Of a DNA stretch of 64,000 nt, positions 1 to 14,906 are shown piece after piece. The stretch is from Procambarus clarkii. Lineage: Eukaryota; Arthropoda; Malacostraca; Decapoda; Cambaridae. The position numbers and the translations under genes are program-made. The stretch is taken from contig NC_091172.1 of NCBI RefSeq assembly GCF_040958095.1, positions 5,939,816 to 6,003,815 of the forward strand, written 5' to 3'. The notes beneath the pieces were generated by a model, which was given only the letters and a program-made list of their open reading frames with translations, had not been told where the DNA came from and made no database searches. How positions within the stretch are numbered: the stretch's first letter is position 1; the number at the start of each line of letters is the position of its first letter.

Positions 1-1046
<1,046 letters not shown>

Positions 1047-1138
<92 letters not shown>
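1047..1138. repeat. (TA)n microsatellite
   Basis: About 90 bp of TA repeat between the MITE and the 3' end of PLE-1. Confidence 0.95.
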
Positions 1139-1527
1139 TATTAAATATGACCGAAAAAGTAAGATTAATAATTCTAACACGAATTTTCTCAATCTTTCGT
1201 ACATTTCTTATCACTGTTGGAGGTAAATCAAAAATCAATTCTCCAAAATTCATTTTTATTTCTAGTCTGACGCGACACGAGCCCGTTTCGTAAAACTTAT
1301 TACATTTTCAAAGACTTTAGTTTACAAATACACAACTGAATAGAACTTACGCATCTCCGATTTTATATCTACATTTGAGTGAGGTGGATGGGGTGAGGTG
1401 GCATTAATAGGTATTAATTTCGTCAACACAAGACAGAACAAGAGGTGGCATTAATAGGGTATTAATTTCATCAACGCAAGACAGAACACGAAACAATGGG
1501 TATTGAATAGAAGTGTTTGTAGAAAGC

Positions 1528-3312
1528 CTATTGGTCCATATTTCTTGATGCTTCTATATTGGAGCGGAGTCTTGAGGTGGGTAGAATATAGTTGTGCATT
1601 AATTGGCTGTTGATTGCTGGTGTTGACTTCTTGATGTGTAGTGCCTCGCAAACGTCAAGCCGCCTGCTATTGCTGTATCTATCGATGATTTCTGTGTTGT
1701 TTACTAGGATTTCTCTGGCGATGGTTTGGTTGTGGGAAGAGATTATATGTTCTTTAATGGAGCCCTGTTGCTTATGCATCGTTAAACGCCTAGAAAGAGA
1801 TGTTGTTGTCTTGCCTATATACTGGGTTTCTTGGAGCTTACAGTCCCCAAGTGGGCATTTGAAGGCATAGACGACGTTAGTCTCTTTTAAAGCGTTCTGT
1901 TTTGTGTCTGGAGAGTTTCTCATGAGTAGGCTGGCCGTTTTTCTGGTTTTATAGTAAATCGTCAGTTGTATCCTCTGATTTTTGTCTGTAGGGATAGCGT
2001 TTCTATTAACAATATCTTTCAGGACCCTTTCCTCCGTTTTATGAGCTGTGGAAAAGAAGTTCCTGTAAAATAGTCTAATAGGGGGTATAGGTGTTGTGTT
2101 AGTTGTCTCTTCAGAGGTTGCATGGCGTTTCACTTTCCTTCTTATGATGTCTTCGACGAAACCATTGGAGAAGCCGTTGTTGACTAGAACCTGCCTTACC
2201 CTACAGAGTTCTTCGTCGACTTGCTTCCATTCTGAGCTGTGGCTGAGAGCACGGTCGACATATGCGTTAACGACACTCCTCTTGTACATGTCTGGGCAGT
2301 CGCTGTTGGCATTTAGGCACATTCCTATGTTCGTTTCCTTAGTGTAGACTGCAGTGTGGAAACCTCCGCTCTTTTCCATGACTGTTACATCTAGAAAGGG
2401 CAGCTTCCCATCCTTTTCCATCTCGTAAGTGAAACGCAGCACGGAACTCTGCTCAAATGCCTCCTTCAGCTCCTGCAGATGTCTGACATCAGGTACCTGT
2501 GTAAAAATGTCATCAACATACCTGCAGTATATGGCCGGTTTCAAGTTCATGTCGACTAAGACTTTTTGCTCGATGGTACCCATGTAGAAGTTTGTAAACA
2601 GGACACCTAGGGGAGAACCCATGGCGACCCCATCTACTTGCTTATACATGTGCCCATCCGGGCTCAAGAAGGGTGCCTCTTTAGTACAAGCTTGGAGTAG
2701 TTTCCTCAGAATATTTTCTGGTATGTCAAGAGGAGTACAGGCTGGATCACGATACACTCTGTCGGCTATCATCCCGATTGTCTCGTCCACAGGTACGTTG
2801 GTAAACAGCGATTCTACGTCCAACGAGGCTCTTATCCCTGTGGCCCGTGTGCCCCGCAGTAAGTCAACAAATTCCTTTGGAGACTTCAGGCTGAAGGCGC
2901 AGGGAACATAAGGAGTCAGCAGGCCGTTGAGTCGCTTCGCCAGTCTGTACGTGGGTGTGGGTAACTGGCTAATGATTGGCCGAAGTGGGTTTCCAGGCTT
3001 GTGTGTCTTGACATTTCCATACGCATATCCAGGTTTATATTCCCCAATGATCTTTGGCAGGTGGAGTCCGGATTTCTTGGCGTTCACAGTTTCGATCAGT
3101 TTGTTGACCTTTGCTTTTAATTCGGCTGTAGTGTCCTTCGTTACCCTTTGGAACTTAGTTTGGTCAGAGAGTATGATGTTCATTTTCGCCAGATATTCGT
3201 CTTTTTTAAGAATGACATATATTGGCGACTTGTCACCTCTCCTGACAACTATCTCCTTGTTCTCACGAAGGCTTTTAGCTGCCGCTTTGAGCTCGGGGGA
3301 AAGTATGGTTGT
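1528..3312 (-). CDS. PLE-1 reverse transcriptase / GIY-YIG endonuclease
   Basis: The 551-codon stretch from the ATG at 3183 is fully open. The same frame is also open upstream to 3312, without another ATG, until the inserted LTR breaks it. In the 551-residue numbering: RT motif A (LDVESLFTNV, about 121-130), motif B (GVAMGSPLG, about 185-193), catalytic YVDD (222-225), and at 438-530 a GIY-YIG endonuclease with a CPLGDC motif, the YIGK signature, an arginine-rich helix (SLSRRLTMH) and downstream EH and E residues. This RT and nuclease pairing is diagnostic of Penelope-like elements, which prime on nicked DNA. Because the N-terminal part is cut off by the LTR and the 5' end is lost, the copy is probably inactive although this segment has no stop. 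Confidence 0.9.
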   Translation of the reverse strand, partial: TTILSPELKAAAKSLRENKEIVVRRGDKSPIYVILKKDEYLAKMNIILSDQTKFQRVTKDTTAELKAKVNKLIETVNAKKSGLHLPKIIGEYKPGYAYGNVKTHKPGNPLRPIISQLPTPTYRLAKRLNGLLTPYVPCAFSLKSPKEFVDLLRGTRATGIRASLDVESLFTNVPVDETIGMIADRVYRDPACTPLDIPENILRKLLQACTKEAPFLSPDGHMYKQVDGVAMGSPLGVLFTNFYMGTIEQKVLVDMNLKPAIYCRYVDDIFTQVPDVRHLQELKEAFEQSSVLRFTYEMEKDGKLPFLDVTVMEKSGGFHTAVYTKETNIGMCLNANSDCPDMYKRSVVNAYVDRALSHSSEWKQVDEELCRVRQVLVNNGFSNGFVEDIIRRKVKRHATSEETTNTTPIPPIRLFYRNFFSTAHKTEERVLKDIVNRNAIPTDKNQRIQLTIYYKTRKTASLLMRNSPDTKQNALKETNVVYAFKCPLGDCKLQETQYIGKTTTSLSRRLTMHKQQGSIKEHIISSHNQTIAREILVNNTEIIDRYSNSRRLDVCEALHIKKSTPAINSQLMHNYILPTSRLRSNIEASRNMDQ

Positions 3313-4303
3313 TATAAATAATGGTGTGTTGGGCTTCTATGGGGTAATGGTACTATTAAGGGGTAAGGGTAGTTAGAAGACAAGAGTATCAAATATGGGA
3401 GAGCTAAAAGGCCCGGCCCCCAAAATAAACTATCCACAGTAGTAATAACTTGCTACTAAACCATATATGTTAGTCTAAGGGTTGATCAATGCACTCCCAC
3501 ACAGGAAGAAGGGATACTCTGTAATTCATGTACTTATTTATTAACCCCTTAACAACCCCCCATATACACTCACACCAATAACAATAATAATAATAACTTT
3601 ACCACCCTATCTTACGTTAAAAGCCTTGGTCCACATAGGCAGGATACAAGGTTTACACTAATAACAAGCTAGGGTAAAGTACTACTGGATAAGCACTGAA
3701 GCTGGATGCAGCTTAGGGTAGTGAGACCCCACGTGGTACCCTAATACAAAACACAACACTTAGGGTTACCCAAAACACTGGCAACTACTACCCCCAGGTC
3801 TCACCAATCGTTACTACCAGAGAAGGTACACTTAGAAATCATACAATACTTAACTTAATGGTACAGGAACTTAAGGTAAGGGAAATAAGTAAGAGGAGAA
3901 GGGAGGAGATTAGGGGTGCAGCCACAGAGTAGGTCTCGTCCGCACGAACGCCAGCCAGAGAAGACCCTCCTAGCAACCAGCTAGGCCTCCCATGTCGTGG
4001 TGCCGGAAGGAGCCTAATTGATCGTGCAGCTAAGCACATTAAAGATCTTCCCCTATGCAACGTATTGTTACTTTACAAATGATTAGAAAGTATTAGTAAG
4101 CAAAGTTGGTGCCTATGTTATTATTTAATAATCAACCCCCAGCTCAGTCTTTAAAATGCTCTTTGAGAAACAATAATAGTCTTACGTCTGGCAGGGAAGA
4201 TACAAACAATTGCCGTTCGTGATGCACTCAACTGTACTACCAGAAAGTTTAATAGCTCAAGTTTTGACCTCTGGTTTCCACTGGAGAACCCAGGGTCGTA
4301 ACA
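3310..4303 (-). mobile_element. Solo LTR of a Gypsy/Gmr1-like element, inserted in PLE-1
   Basis: This 994-bp sequence is the reverse complement of the LTRs at 17368-18377 and 23578-24570. It has TG...CA ends and a perfect 5-bp target duplication, ATGGT, at 3305-3309 and 4304-4308. PLE coding sequence continues on both sides. No internal region is present, so this is an LTR-LTR recombination product. The 74-codon open frame within it (MHRGRSL start) recurs in all three LTR copies and is LTR sequence. Confidence 0.95.
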
Positions 4304-4690
4304 ATGGTGCTTCTGTAATTGCCTCGATTCTTTCCTCCTTCTGCAATAAGTTCTGCTTGTAAGGTATCTTTGGTAGTGACCTTCTTTTGTGTCTCGAGGT
4401 CGAATATGTCATCCAACAGAATTTCCAACTCTACTTTCCGGGCCATCTCACTCGGTCTGGACATAACATGACAGTTTATGCCCAGATTTAGGAGAGTGAC
4501 TTGGTCCTCAGTGAGGTTAATTCCTGCAAGGTTCAGGAAGCCATCTCTTGGTCGTGGAATTGCCATAGGTCCTCCATATAATGTTGTTAGTTTCTTGATA
4601 ATCCTTGTTTCAGTGCTGAGGTGATGTTGGTCTGTGAGGATGTCGAGGTGTTGTTCAATGCGGGTACGGATACTTTCGTCGATGTTGCTA
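4304..4690 (-). pseudogene. PLE-1 N-terminal coding remainder
   Basis: This is the continuation of the PLE-1 ORF beyond the solo LTR. It encodes the conserved block PMAIPRPRDGFLNL followed by AGINLTEDQVTLLNLG, which matches the N-terminal part of PLE-3 at about 7390-7790. The first residues of the element are missing. The sequence changes abruptly near 4690 and joins PLE-2 in the opposite orientation. Confidence 0.85.
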
Positions 4691-4697
4691 TGTTGCA

Positions 4698-5403
4698 GAA
4701 TGGAAGCAAGTCGACGAAGAACTCTGTAGGGTAAGGCAGGTCCTAGTCAACAACGGCTTCTCCAATGGTTTCGTCGAAGACATCATAAGAAGGAAAGTGA
4801 AACGCCATGCAACCTCTGAAGAGACAACTAACACAACACCTATACCCCCTATTAGACTATTTTACAGGAACTTCTTTTCCACAGCTCATAAAACGGAGGA
4901 AAGGGTCCTGAAAGATATTGTTAATTGAAACGTTATCCCTACAGACAAAAATCAGAGGATACAACTGACGATTTACTATAAAACCAGAAAAACGGCCAGC
5001 CTACTCATGAGAAACTCTCCAGACACAAAACAGAACGCTTTAAAAGAGACTAACGTCGTCTATGCCTTCAAATGCCCTCTTGGGGACTGTAAGCTCAAAA
5101 AAAAAACAGTATATAGGCAAGACAACAACATCTCTTTCTAGGCGTTTAACGATGCATAAGCAACAGGGCTCCATTAAGGAACATATAATCTCTTCCCACA
5201 ACCAAACCATCGCCAGAGAAATCCTAGTAAACAGCACAGAAATCATCGATAGATACAGCAATAGCAGGCGGCTTGACGTTTGCGAGGCACTACACATCAA
5301 GAAGTCAACACCAGCAATCAACAGCCAATTAATGCACAACTATATTCTACCCACCTCAAGACTCCACTCCAATATAGAAGCATCAAGAGATATGGACCAA
5401 TAG
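4698..5403 (+). pseudogene. PLE-2 RT C-terminus / GIY-YIG endonuclease, broken
   Basis: Matches the last 230 or so residues of the PLE-1 protein. There is an in-frame stop near 4926 (TGA where PLE-3 has AGG) and a run of ten A residues near 5098-5107 that breaks the frame just before the YIGK motif. The endonuclease segment from YIGK to the terminal NMDQ-like end (5106-5403) is otherwise well preserved. There is no catalytic RT motif in this copy because of the 5' truncation. Confidence 0.85.
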
Positions 5404-5630
5404 GCTTTCTACAAACACTTCTATTCAATACCCATTGTTTCGTGTTCTGTCTTGTGTTGATGAAATTAATACCCTATTAATGCCACCTCACCCCATCCAC
5501 CTCACTCAAATGTAGATATAAAATCGGAGATGCGTAAGTTCTATTCAGTTGTGTATTTGTAAACTAAAGTCTTTGAAAATGTAATAAGTTTTACGAAACG
5601 CGCTCGTGTCGCGTCAGACTTGAAATAAAA

Positions 5631-6232
<602 letters not shown>

Positions 6233-6697
6233 AGATTCCCTCAGCTAGTTTTTCTAGTTTTTCTACATTAGGCTAGAGTCGCTCTAGGGACTCTAGACAA
6301 GAAGTTTTCAAACTACATGCACTTGTGTGGTGTTGGATGAAAGCTTATGCTAAGGACTGTCGTTTAAGTCTAGCCAGGGGTCGTGATTGCTCTGTAGAGA
6401 GAGTTACAGAATTTTTCCTGTTTCTGTGAAATGGGATGAGATTTTGCCTCATGGTGAGGTCGTCTGTGATTGGTCGATGCATCTCCGCCTCTAGGTGAGT
6501 TTTGGCGCGAACGGCTGTGATTGGAAGCGGCACGATAGAGTTGTGCCGGCTTTGTGCTGATTGGGCAAGACAAGGTAGGGGGAGATATGGGCATTTGAGT
6601 TCCCCTATGCTGCCAAAATCTTCAGTCTGAGCTGGGCGGCAAGCTGGGGAGAAGGTGGCTGGGTGGAGGTGGCAGCCGCCACCTCCACCTCCGAAGC
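6233..6697. other. Unassigned GC-richer spacer with three ATTGG boxes
   Basis: There is no convincing coding frame. Three ATTGG motifs (inverted CCAAT) occur near 6470, 6516 and 6558 in a GC-rich stretch. A promoter is possible, but there is no downstream gene to support it. Confidence 0.3.
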
Positions 6698-7027
6698 TAT
6701 TTGAACCACTTCCCCGCCGGCACTCGGATGGTAATCTTGGGTATAGCATTTTATCAAATCACCTCATTCTTTGGGGCACACGTGAGGAACACAAATGCAA
6801 ACAAGCCTGAATGGTCCCCAGGACTATATGCGACTAAAAACTCACACCCCAGAAGTGACTCGAACCCATACTGCCAGGAGCAACGCAACTGGACGCCTTA
6901 ATCTGCTTGACCATCATGACCGGACAAAAGGAAGTGATAGCCGAACCTATTTGAACCACTTCCCCGCCGGCTCTCGGATGGTAATCTTGGGCACAGCAGT
7001 TTATCAAATCACCTCATTCTTTGGGGC
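6698..7027 (-). repeat. tRNA-derived SINE flanked by direct copies of its body
   Basis: An approximately 80-bp segment (tatttgaaccacttccccgc ...) occurs at 6698-6777 and again at 6946-7027. Between them, on the minus strand, a tRNA-like head shows an A-box-like GGTCAAGCAGATTAAGGCG and a B-box GGGTTCGAGTC, resembling Ser/Leu-type tRNAs. The arrangement suggests two SINE units in tandem or overlap. No tRNA gene is claimed because the acceptor stem is not intact. Confidence 0.65.
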
Positions 7028-7081
7028 TTTGTGTATTTCTTATATTTCTTTTCACTGAAAAGATGGTAATTGAAAAATCAA

Positions 7082-10540
<3,459 letters not shown>

Positions 10541-10665
10541 AAGCACGATCTTATCTTGAGATGATTTCGGGGCTTTAGTGTCCCCGCGGCCCGGTCCTCG
10601 ACCAGGCCTCCACTCCCAGGAAGCAGTGGAGGCCTGGTCTCCAGGCCTCCACTGCTTTAGTGTGG
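10541..10665 (-). repeat. tRNA-derived SINE, truncated body
   Basis: Carries the block atcttatcttgagatgattt followed by the same conserved body found in the complete SINE at 13243-13490. The region after it is scrambled (a partial inverted repeat, aggcctccact, appears three times). It lacks the remainder of the body and a clear tRNA head in the expected place. Confidence 0.75.
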
Positions 10666-11841
10666 TTGCAATATATACCAACCCTGTGTGTTAATTCATT
10701 TCCATGCCGTTCTGTCTATATTTCCAGGGGACATGCTGTAGATTCAAGTAAGATTATTTTACTGTGTGTTTTTTATTGAATTATTGACACGTGAGTGTGT
10801 CAGTGTGGTGTGTTGTGTTTACTATTGTAGGTGGTCTCTGTGACCTGGTGTACTGTGGTTTACCAGGTCACATATTTTAGTGATCTCACTGACCCGTATT
10901 GGTGTGTACAATATTATTATTCTCATGTCGTGGTGACTCAGTGTCGTCAGTATATTTGCGTTCAGTTAATCTCAAGACGTCAGTGTAACTTTGTGTTCAG
11001 TACCTTGTAAAGTCAGTTAACTTCGTGTTCATTAACTTGAGACGTCAGTATACTCAGTGTTCAGTTAAAACTTGTTTTCAGTATCCCGAGAAGTCAGTGT
11101 AACTTGTGTTCAGTATCTCGAGACGTCAGTATACTTTATCTTCATACATTCTTGAGACGTCAGTGTACTTGCGTTCAATTATCCTTGGGATGTCAGTGAA
11201 TTAATTTAACGTGATTGATTATCAATTGATTTAATACGCGGTGATTAGTAATCGTATTGACTGATCGATGTTGGTTAAGAGGTCTCAGTGACGCCGAGCT
11301 ATAACGTAAATTATTCTTGAATTAAGTGAGCTGTCAAGCTTTGATATATCCTTGTACGATTACTAAGGGATTGCTAATTACCCGTAGCCATTGTTGATTC
11401 CATTGACATTTGTTTTGATTGCATGTCTTAATGACATAATAACGTAAATATATTTACTGATTAAAGTAACGTAATCAAGTGAGTGTTGGTGTCACTGTTG
11501 TCACTGACAGGGAAGACTCGTCTCAGTGACCAGTCTGTCAGTTGTTGTTATTCAGTCATCAGTCACCCCACACTGGTCACGGATCTCACATTTAGCACCA
11601 ACGTGGGGCTGTGTATTGTCGCAACTCTAATCACCCTTCATTGATCCCAGATTCACATCTGACACCAACGTGGGCCATTGTCTTTCATTGTATGTTATTG
11701 CTACTTGCCACAGTCTCGTCAAGCTGCCAGAATTGCGTCTGGAGTGGTTGCCCACTATTGTTAAGTGTAGACAGGGTCGGCGATACCGCTAGCGGTCCGA
11801 ACCAGAAGCGTTCTGGCTAGTTTAGCCGTGTCAAGCACCGC

Positions 11842-11906
11842 GTCCGACATTAACATAACGTCAGATTGTTCTTGCCATGTATCATTAGCATTAAGTTTTA
11901 TGAATA
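11842..11906. repeat. 65-bp target-site duplication, left copy
   Basis: Identical over 65 bases to 14842-14906. The match stops exactly at the start of the inserted element at 11907. Confidence 0.93.
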
Positions 11907-11992
11907 CACTAGAGTCTAGCCCTAGCTTCGGTAGGGGACGGACGTGTTGAATCGGCGCTCCGGCTGTTGGTGTTGTTTACCAATTTGGCCGG

Positions 11993-13264
11993 TTGAGGGC
12001 GGGTGTGTCTCTACCTGCCTGTGCTGACGTGGAGTTCGCGATGGGGGTCCCCCTCCCCCCTGTACTGCGGGCTCAGTCTGTGGGCCTCGAATTTTCCGGC
12101 CGGGCTGGGTACCCAGAGATAGCGCTGGTGTGTGAGTTGCTTCATGTCCCTGTGATCAACATTTATGGTGTCGAGCTGGTGACGGCTCGTCGAGCGATAT
12201 TGAAGTTTACCGAGGAATTGGCATATTGCGACTTTCTCCATCGTTACGAGGGGCGGACATTGCCCCTGCCGGATGGTGCGGGCACTGTGTCACTATCTGA
12301 TCGGAGTGGTGCCCTCACTTACGTCAGTGTGCATGGGGCTCCGTTGGAGTTTCCAGAGAGTCTGCTACGGCGGTACTTCGGCCGGTATGGCGCGGTGGTT
12401 AGTGTGCGGGTGAACGTGGTGTCTTCCAGTCCACTTAAGGGTGTGAGGACTGACATTCGCACCCTGGGCATGAGGCTCCGGGAAGATATTCCGTCCTCTG
12501 TGCAGTTTATGGGCTACAACGTTCGGGTGTTTTACGCCCGCCAGCCTCGGACGTGTTATCGTTGTGGCCTCTTGGGCCATCAGGCTGCTGACTGTTCTGC
12601 GCCTGCCGTTGCACCCGTGAACCTCTTCAGTGAGGAGGATTTTCCGCCGCTTCCTGTGGAGGAGGATTCAGTGGATGTGGCCGTCTCTTCAGCCGCGGAT
12701 GTGTCCCCTATGTCGCTTGTTGCGCCCCCTGGTGCGCCCCCTGTTGTTGTCGCCTCTACTCAAGAGGTTGTGGCGTCGCAGGGTGATCGTCTTGGTCCGA
12801 CTAGTGTCCCTGGGGTTCTTAAGACTGCCTGCTGCTCGATTCCCCCGTCTTCCAGTTCGTCCTCTGCTGCGTCTGACCCTGTCCCTGCACCCTCGCCGGC
12901 TGTTCCGGCTGTGCTGGGTGATGGGGTGGATCCGGCGCTTCCTCCTGTGCCTGGCCTGGTGCCCCATGTGGTTGAGGATGCTGCCGCTCTGCGTCGTGCG
13001 TCGGTTCTCCCGGCTTGTGTTGCGCGTGTCTCTGAGTCGGCCTCCGGGTCTGATGATGTGCGGCCAGAGCCTAAGCGTTCCCGGCGTTCGTCTTCAGCTT
13101 GGGCTGACATTGGCGATTTCGACGCTTGTGGATCTGCCGGCAACGGAGGGGTGGCTCCGGTTGCTTTGCAGACTACGGTGACGGCGGAGGTGCATTTGCC
13201 TGAGGATGCCAGTGCCGGTGTTTCGGCCTCCACTTCAGATATGGTTATCTTGAGGTTATCTTGA
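11993..13264 (+). CDS. ORF1-like RNA-binding protein with RRM-like fold and CCHC knuckle
   Basis: This 423-codon frame is closed early by SINE sequence (the last 7-8 residues are SINE-derived). Residues about 100-185 look like a degenerate RRM (LTYVSVHGAPLEF, YFGRYGAVVSVRV, VQFMGYNVRVFY). They are followed at about 190 by a retroviral-type zinc knuckle CYRCGLLGHQAADC (CX2CX4HX4C). The rest is Ser/Pro/Val-rich and disordered. This layout is typical of ORF1 proteins of I/jockey-type LINEs and of ZCCHC3-like proteins. The role is inferred to be nucleic-acid binding in a retrotransposition particle. The start could also be the in-frame ATG at 12041, because the first 16 residues have no support. 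Confidence 0.7.
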   Translation: MRAGVSLPACADVEFAMGVPLPPVLRAQSVGLEFSGRAGYPEIALVCELLHVPVINIYGVELVTARRAILKFTEELAYCDFLHRYEGRTLPLPDGAGTVSLSDRSGALTYVSVHGAPLEFPESLLRRYFGRYGAVVSVRVNVVSSSPLKGVRTDIRTLGMRLREDIPSSVQFMGYNVRVFYARQPRTCYRCGLLGHQAADCSAPAVAPVNLFSEEDFPPLPVEEDSVDVAVSSAADVSPMSLVAPPGAPPVVVASTQEVVASQGDRLGPTSVPGVLKTACCSIPPSSSSSSAASDPVPAPSPAVPAVLGDGVDPALPPVPGLVPHVVEDAAALRRASVLPACVARVSESASGSDDVRPEPKRSRRSSSAWADIGDFDACGSAGNGGVAPVALQTTVTAEVHLPEDASAGVSASTSDMVILRLS

Positions 13265-13490
13265 GATGATTTCGGGGCTTTAGTGTCCCCGCGGCCCGGT
13301 CCTCGACCAGGCCTCCACCCCCAGGAAGCAGCCCGTGACAGCTGACTAACTCCCAGGTACCTATTTACTGCTAGGTAACAGGGGCATTTAGGGTGAAAGA
13401 AACTTTGCCCATTTGTTTCTGCCTCGTGCAGGAATCGAACCCGCGCCACAGAATTACGAGTCCAGCGCGCTATCCACCAGGCTACGAGGC
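13243..13490 (-). repeat. Full-length tRNA-derived SINE inserted in ORF1
   Basis: The minus-strand head at 13490 starts GCCTCGTAGCCTGGTGGATA (A box) and includes the B box GGGTTCGATTCC. The body continues to a tail with two copies of an approximately 11-bp unit (tcaagataacc). tRNA-like head, unrelated body and short-repeat tail together define a SINE. Confidence 0.92.
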
Positions 13491-14084
13491 CCCCCGGTAC
13501 GAGGTGTCTGAGGTTCCTGCTTAAGGTGCGTCGCCTGCCTCGGATGGCTCCGGTTCTTCATGGGGGGGTGGTTTCCCCTGCTGAGGTTCGCGGTGAGCGG
13601 GGTGGCCTGGTGATGGTGTTGAAAAAGACTGCTCGCTCTGGGGATTCTGTTACCCCTTCCTCGGTCCCCGTTTCATCGACTGCGGTCTCGACGCCTCTTT
13701 CGTCTCCAGCCGTCTCTTCAGTGTCTCCTGCGGTCTCGGTGGGGACGTTACCATCTCGTTGCTTGTCCCCTGCTCCTGTGCGTACGGCGACGCGGCCGTC
13801 CCGGCAGCCCTCATACACTTCATCGGTGTCGTCTACTACCTCGAAAGACGTGGATTGCGCTTCCCCAGCCTCGTTATGCGACTTGCGTCGGTGAGCTTCA
13901 GGAGTGGTCGTTTCCACCTGATCTGGAGGTTCTCGAGTTTATGCTGGGCCCACGGCGACAGGGGGATCGTCCCCCCACCGACTTGGAGTATTTGATTTGG
14001 CAGGCCTATAAGCGACGGTATCCTTGGGATTCGTTCCCTGATAAATATATTCCTGTCTCTGAGAAATGTATTCCTCGATCATGA
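13491..14084 (+). pseudogene. C-terminal part of the ORF1-like protein after the SINE
   Basis: An open frame from 13526 (same phase as 11993) encodes a Ser/Pro/Val-rich stretch to 13894. Near its end the phase changes, and another frame reads PRYATCVGELQEWSFPPD ... WQAYKRRYPWDSFPDKYIP up to a stop at 14082-14084. This last block has the composition of a folded domain and probably is the true C-terminus, reached by a frameshift between about 13830 and 13875. I do not recognise the domain. Confidence 0.5.
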
Positions 14085-14464
14085 TTCCTTTGTGTATGTG
14101 GGTTGTTTCCATTTGTGTGCATGGTTGTGGGGTGCGGGTCGGGTGTGTGTATGTGTGGGTGGGGCGGGTTTGTTTCCCGGTTCCTGCGTGCTCCGGTTTG
14201 TGGTTATGGGTTTGTGTGGCTTGTGTGTGTGTGTCCAATTCCTGTGCGGTCCGGGGTTTGATTGGTGTGTGTCTGGTTGTGGGTGTCGTGTCCTTATGTT
14301 ATGCTTTGTGGTTCTATGTTTTTTATGTTGCTGTTTGTGCACTTGTTTGTGTAGTGTTGAGTGCCCTTCAGGCTGTTGGCGTGACCCGGTCTGGGTTTAT
14401 GCTTTTTGTCGTATTTTGCCATTGTGCTTTTCTTTGTTGTATATTTGTTCCTTTCTAGTTGTTA

Positions 14465-14514
<50 letters not shown>

Positions 14515-14841
14515 GTTATTATTATAATTATTTTCGTTTTGTGTTGGTGCCTCTCCGTGTGGGTTTGAGGTGCTGGTAGCCTTGTTCTGAATATTTCATA
14601 TTTTGGTGTGTTATTTCTGCATTGTATTCCACTGTGTTTTAACTTGCTTGTTGTGATTTGTTTGTAATTATTGTTGTTTTATGGTCGGCCCTTCCGGTCG
14701 GCGTTTTTGTGTTTGGTACATTTGTTCCTTTGTTTTTGCACGTTTGTGCTTTGTTATTTTGGTCTGTTCTATGTAGTTTTTGTTTACTTTTATTGTACTT
14801 ATAAGCATGCTTGCATGTAAAAATAAATAAATAAAAAAAAA
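14085..14841 (+). other. 3' UTR and A-rich tail of the ORF1-only element
   Basis: G/T-rich non-coding sequence. It contains an (ATT)n microsatellite at about 14463-14530 and ends with AATAAA-containing A-rich sequence at 14819-14841. Confidence 0.6.
14463..14530. repeat. (ATT)n microsatellite
   Basis: About 65 bp of TTA/ATT trinucleotide with a few interruptions. Confidence 0.93.
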
Positions 14842-14906
14842 GTCCGACATTAACATAACGTCAGATTGTTCTTGCCATGTATCATTAGCATTAAGTTTTA
14901 TGAATA
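14842..14906. repeat. 65-bp target-site duplication, right copy
   Basis: Perfect copy of 11842-11906, starting directly after the A-rich tail. Confidence 0.93.

Larger units (their letters stand above)
1139..4690 (-). mobile_element. Penelope-like element copy 1 (PLE-1), interrupted by a solo LTR
   Basis: Minus-strand retroelement. Reading leftwards it runs from a truncated 5' coding region (4690) through the RT and GIY-YIG ORF to a 3' tail. The tail (1139-1527) contains a second copy of the element's own N-terminal coding start (ATG at 1253), a pseudo-LTR arrangement known for Penelope elements. It then enters (TA)n. A 994-bp LTR sits inside at 3310-4303. The 5' end is lost where it meets PLE-2 head to head near 4690-4695. 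Confidence 0.88.
11907..14841 (+). mobile_element. ORF1-only non-LTR-type retroelement with 65-bp TSD
   Basis: This 2,935-bp insertion is flanked by perfect 65-bp direct repeats and ends in an A-rich tail (aaataaataaataaaaaaaaa, 14819-14841) that includes AATAAA signals. It encodes one Gag/ORF1-like protein and no endonuclease or RT, so it would have to move using another element's machinery. A SINE has inserted at 13243-13490. An alternative is a retrocopy of a CCHC zinc-knuckle gene; the polyadenylated end and target duplication fit both. Confidence 0.75.

Noticed and set aside
13400..13490. Functional tRNA gene on the minus strand
   Set aside because: The A and B boxes are part of a SINE with an attached body and repeat tail; the anticodon stem is mispaired.
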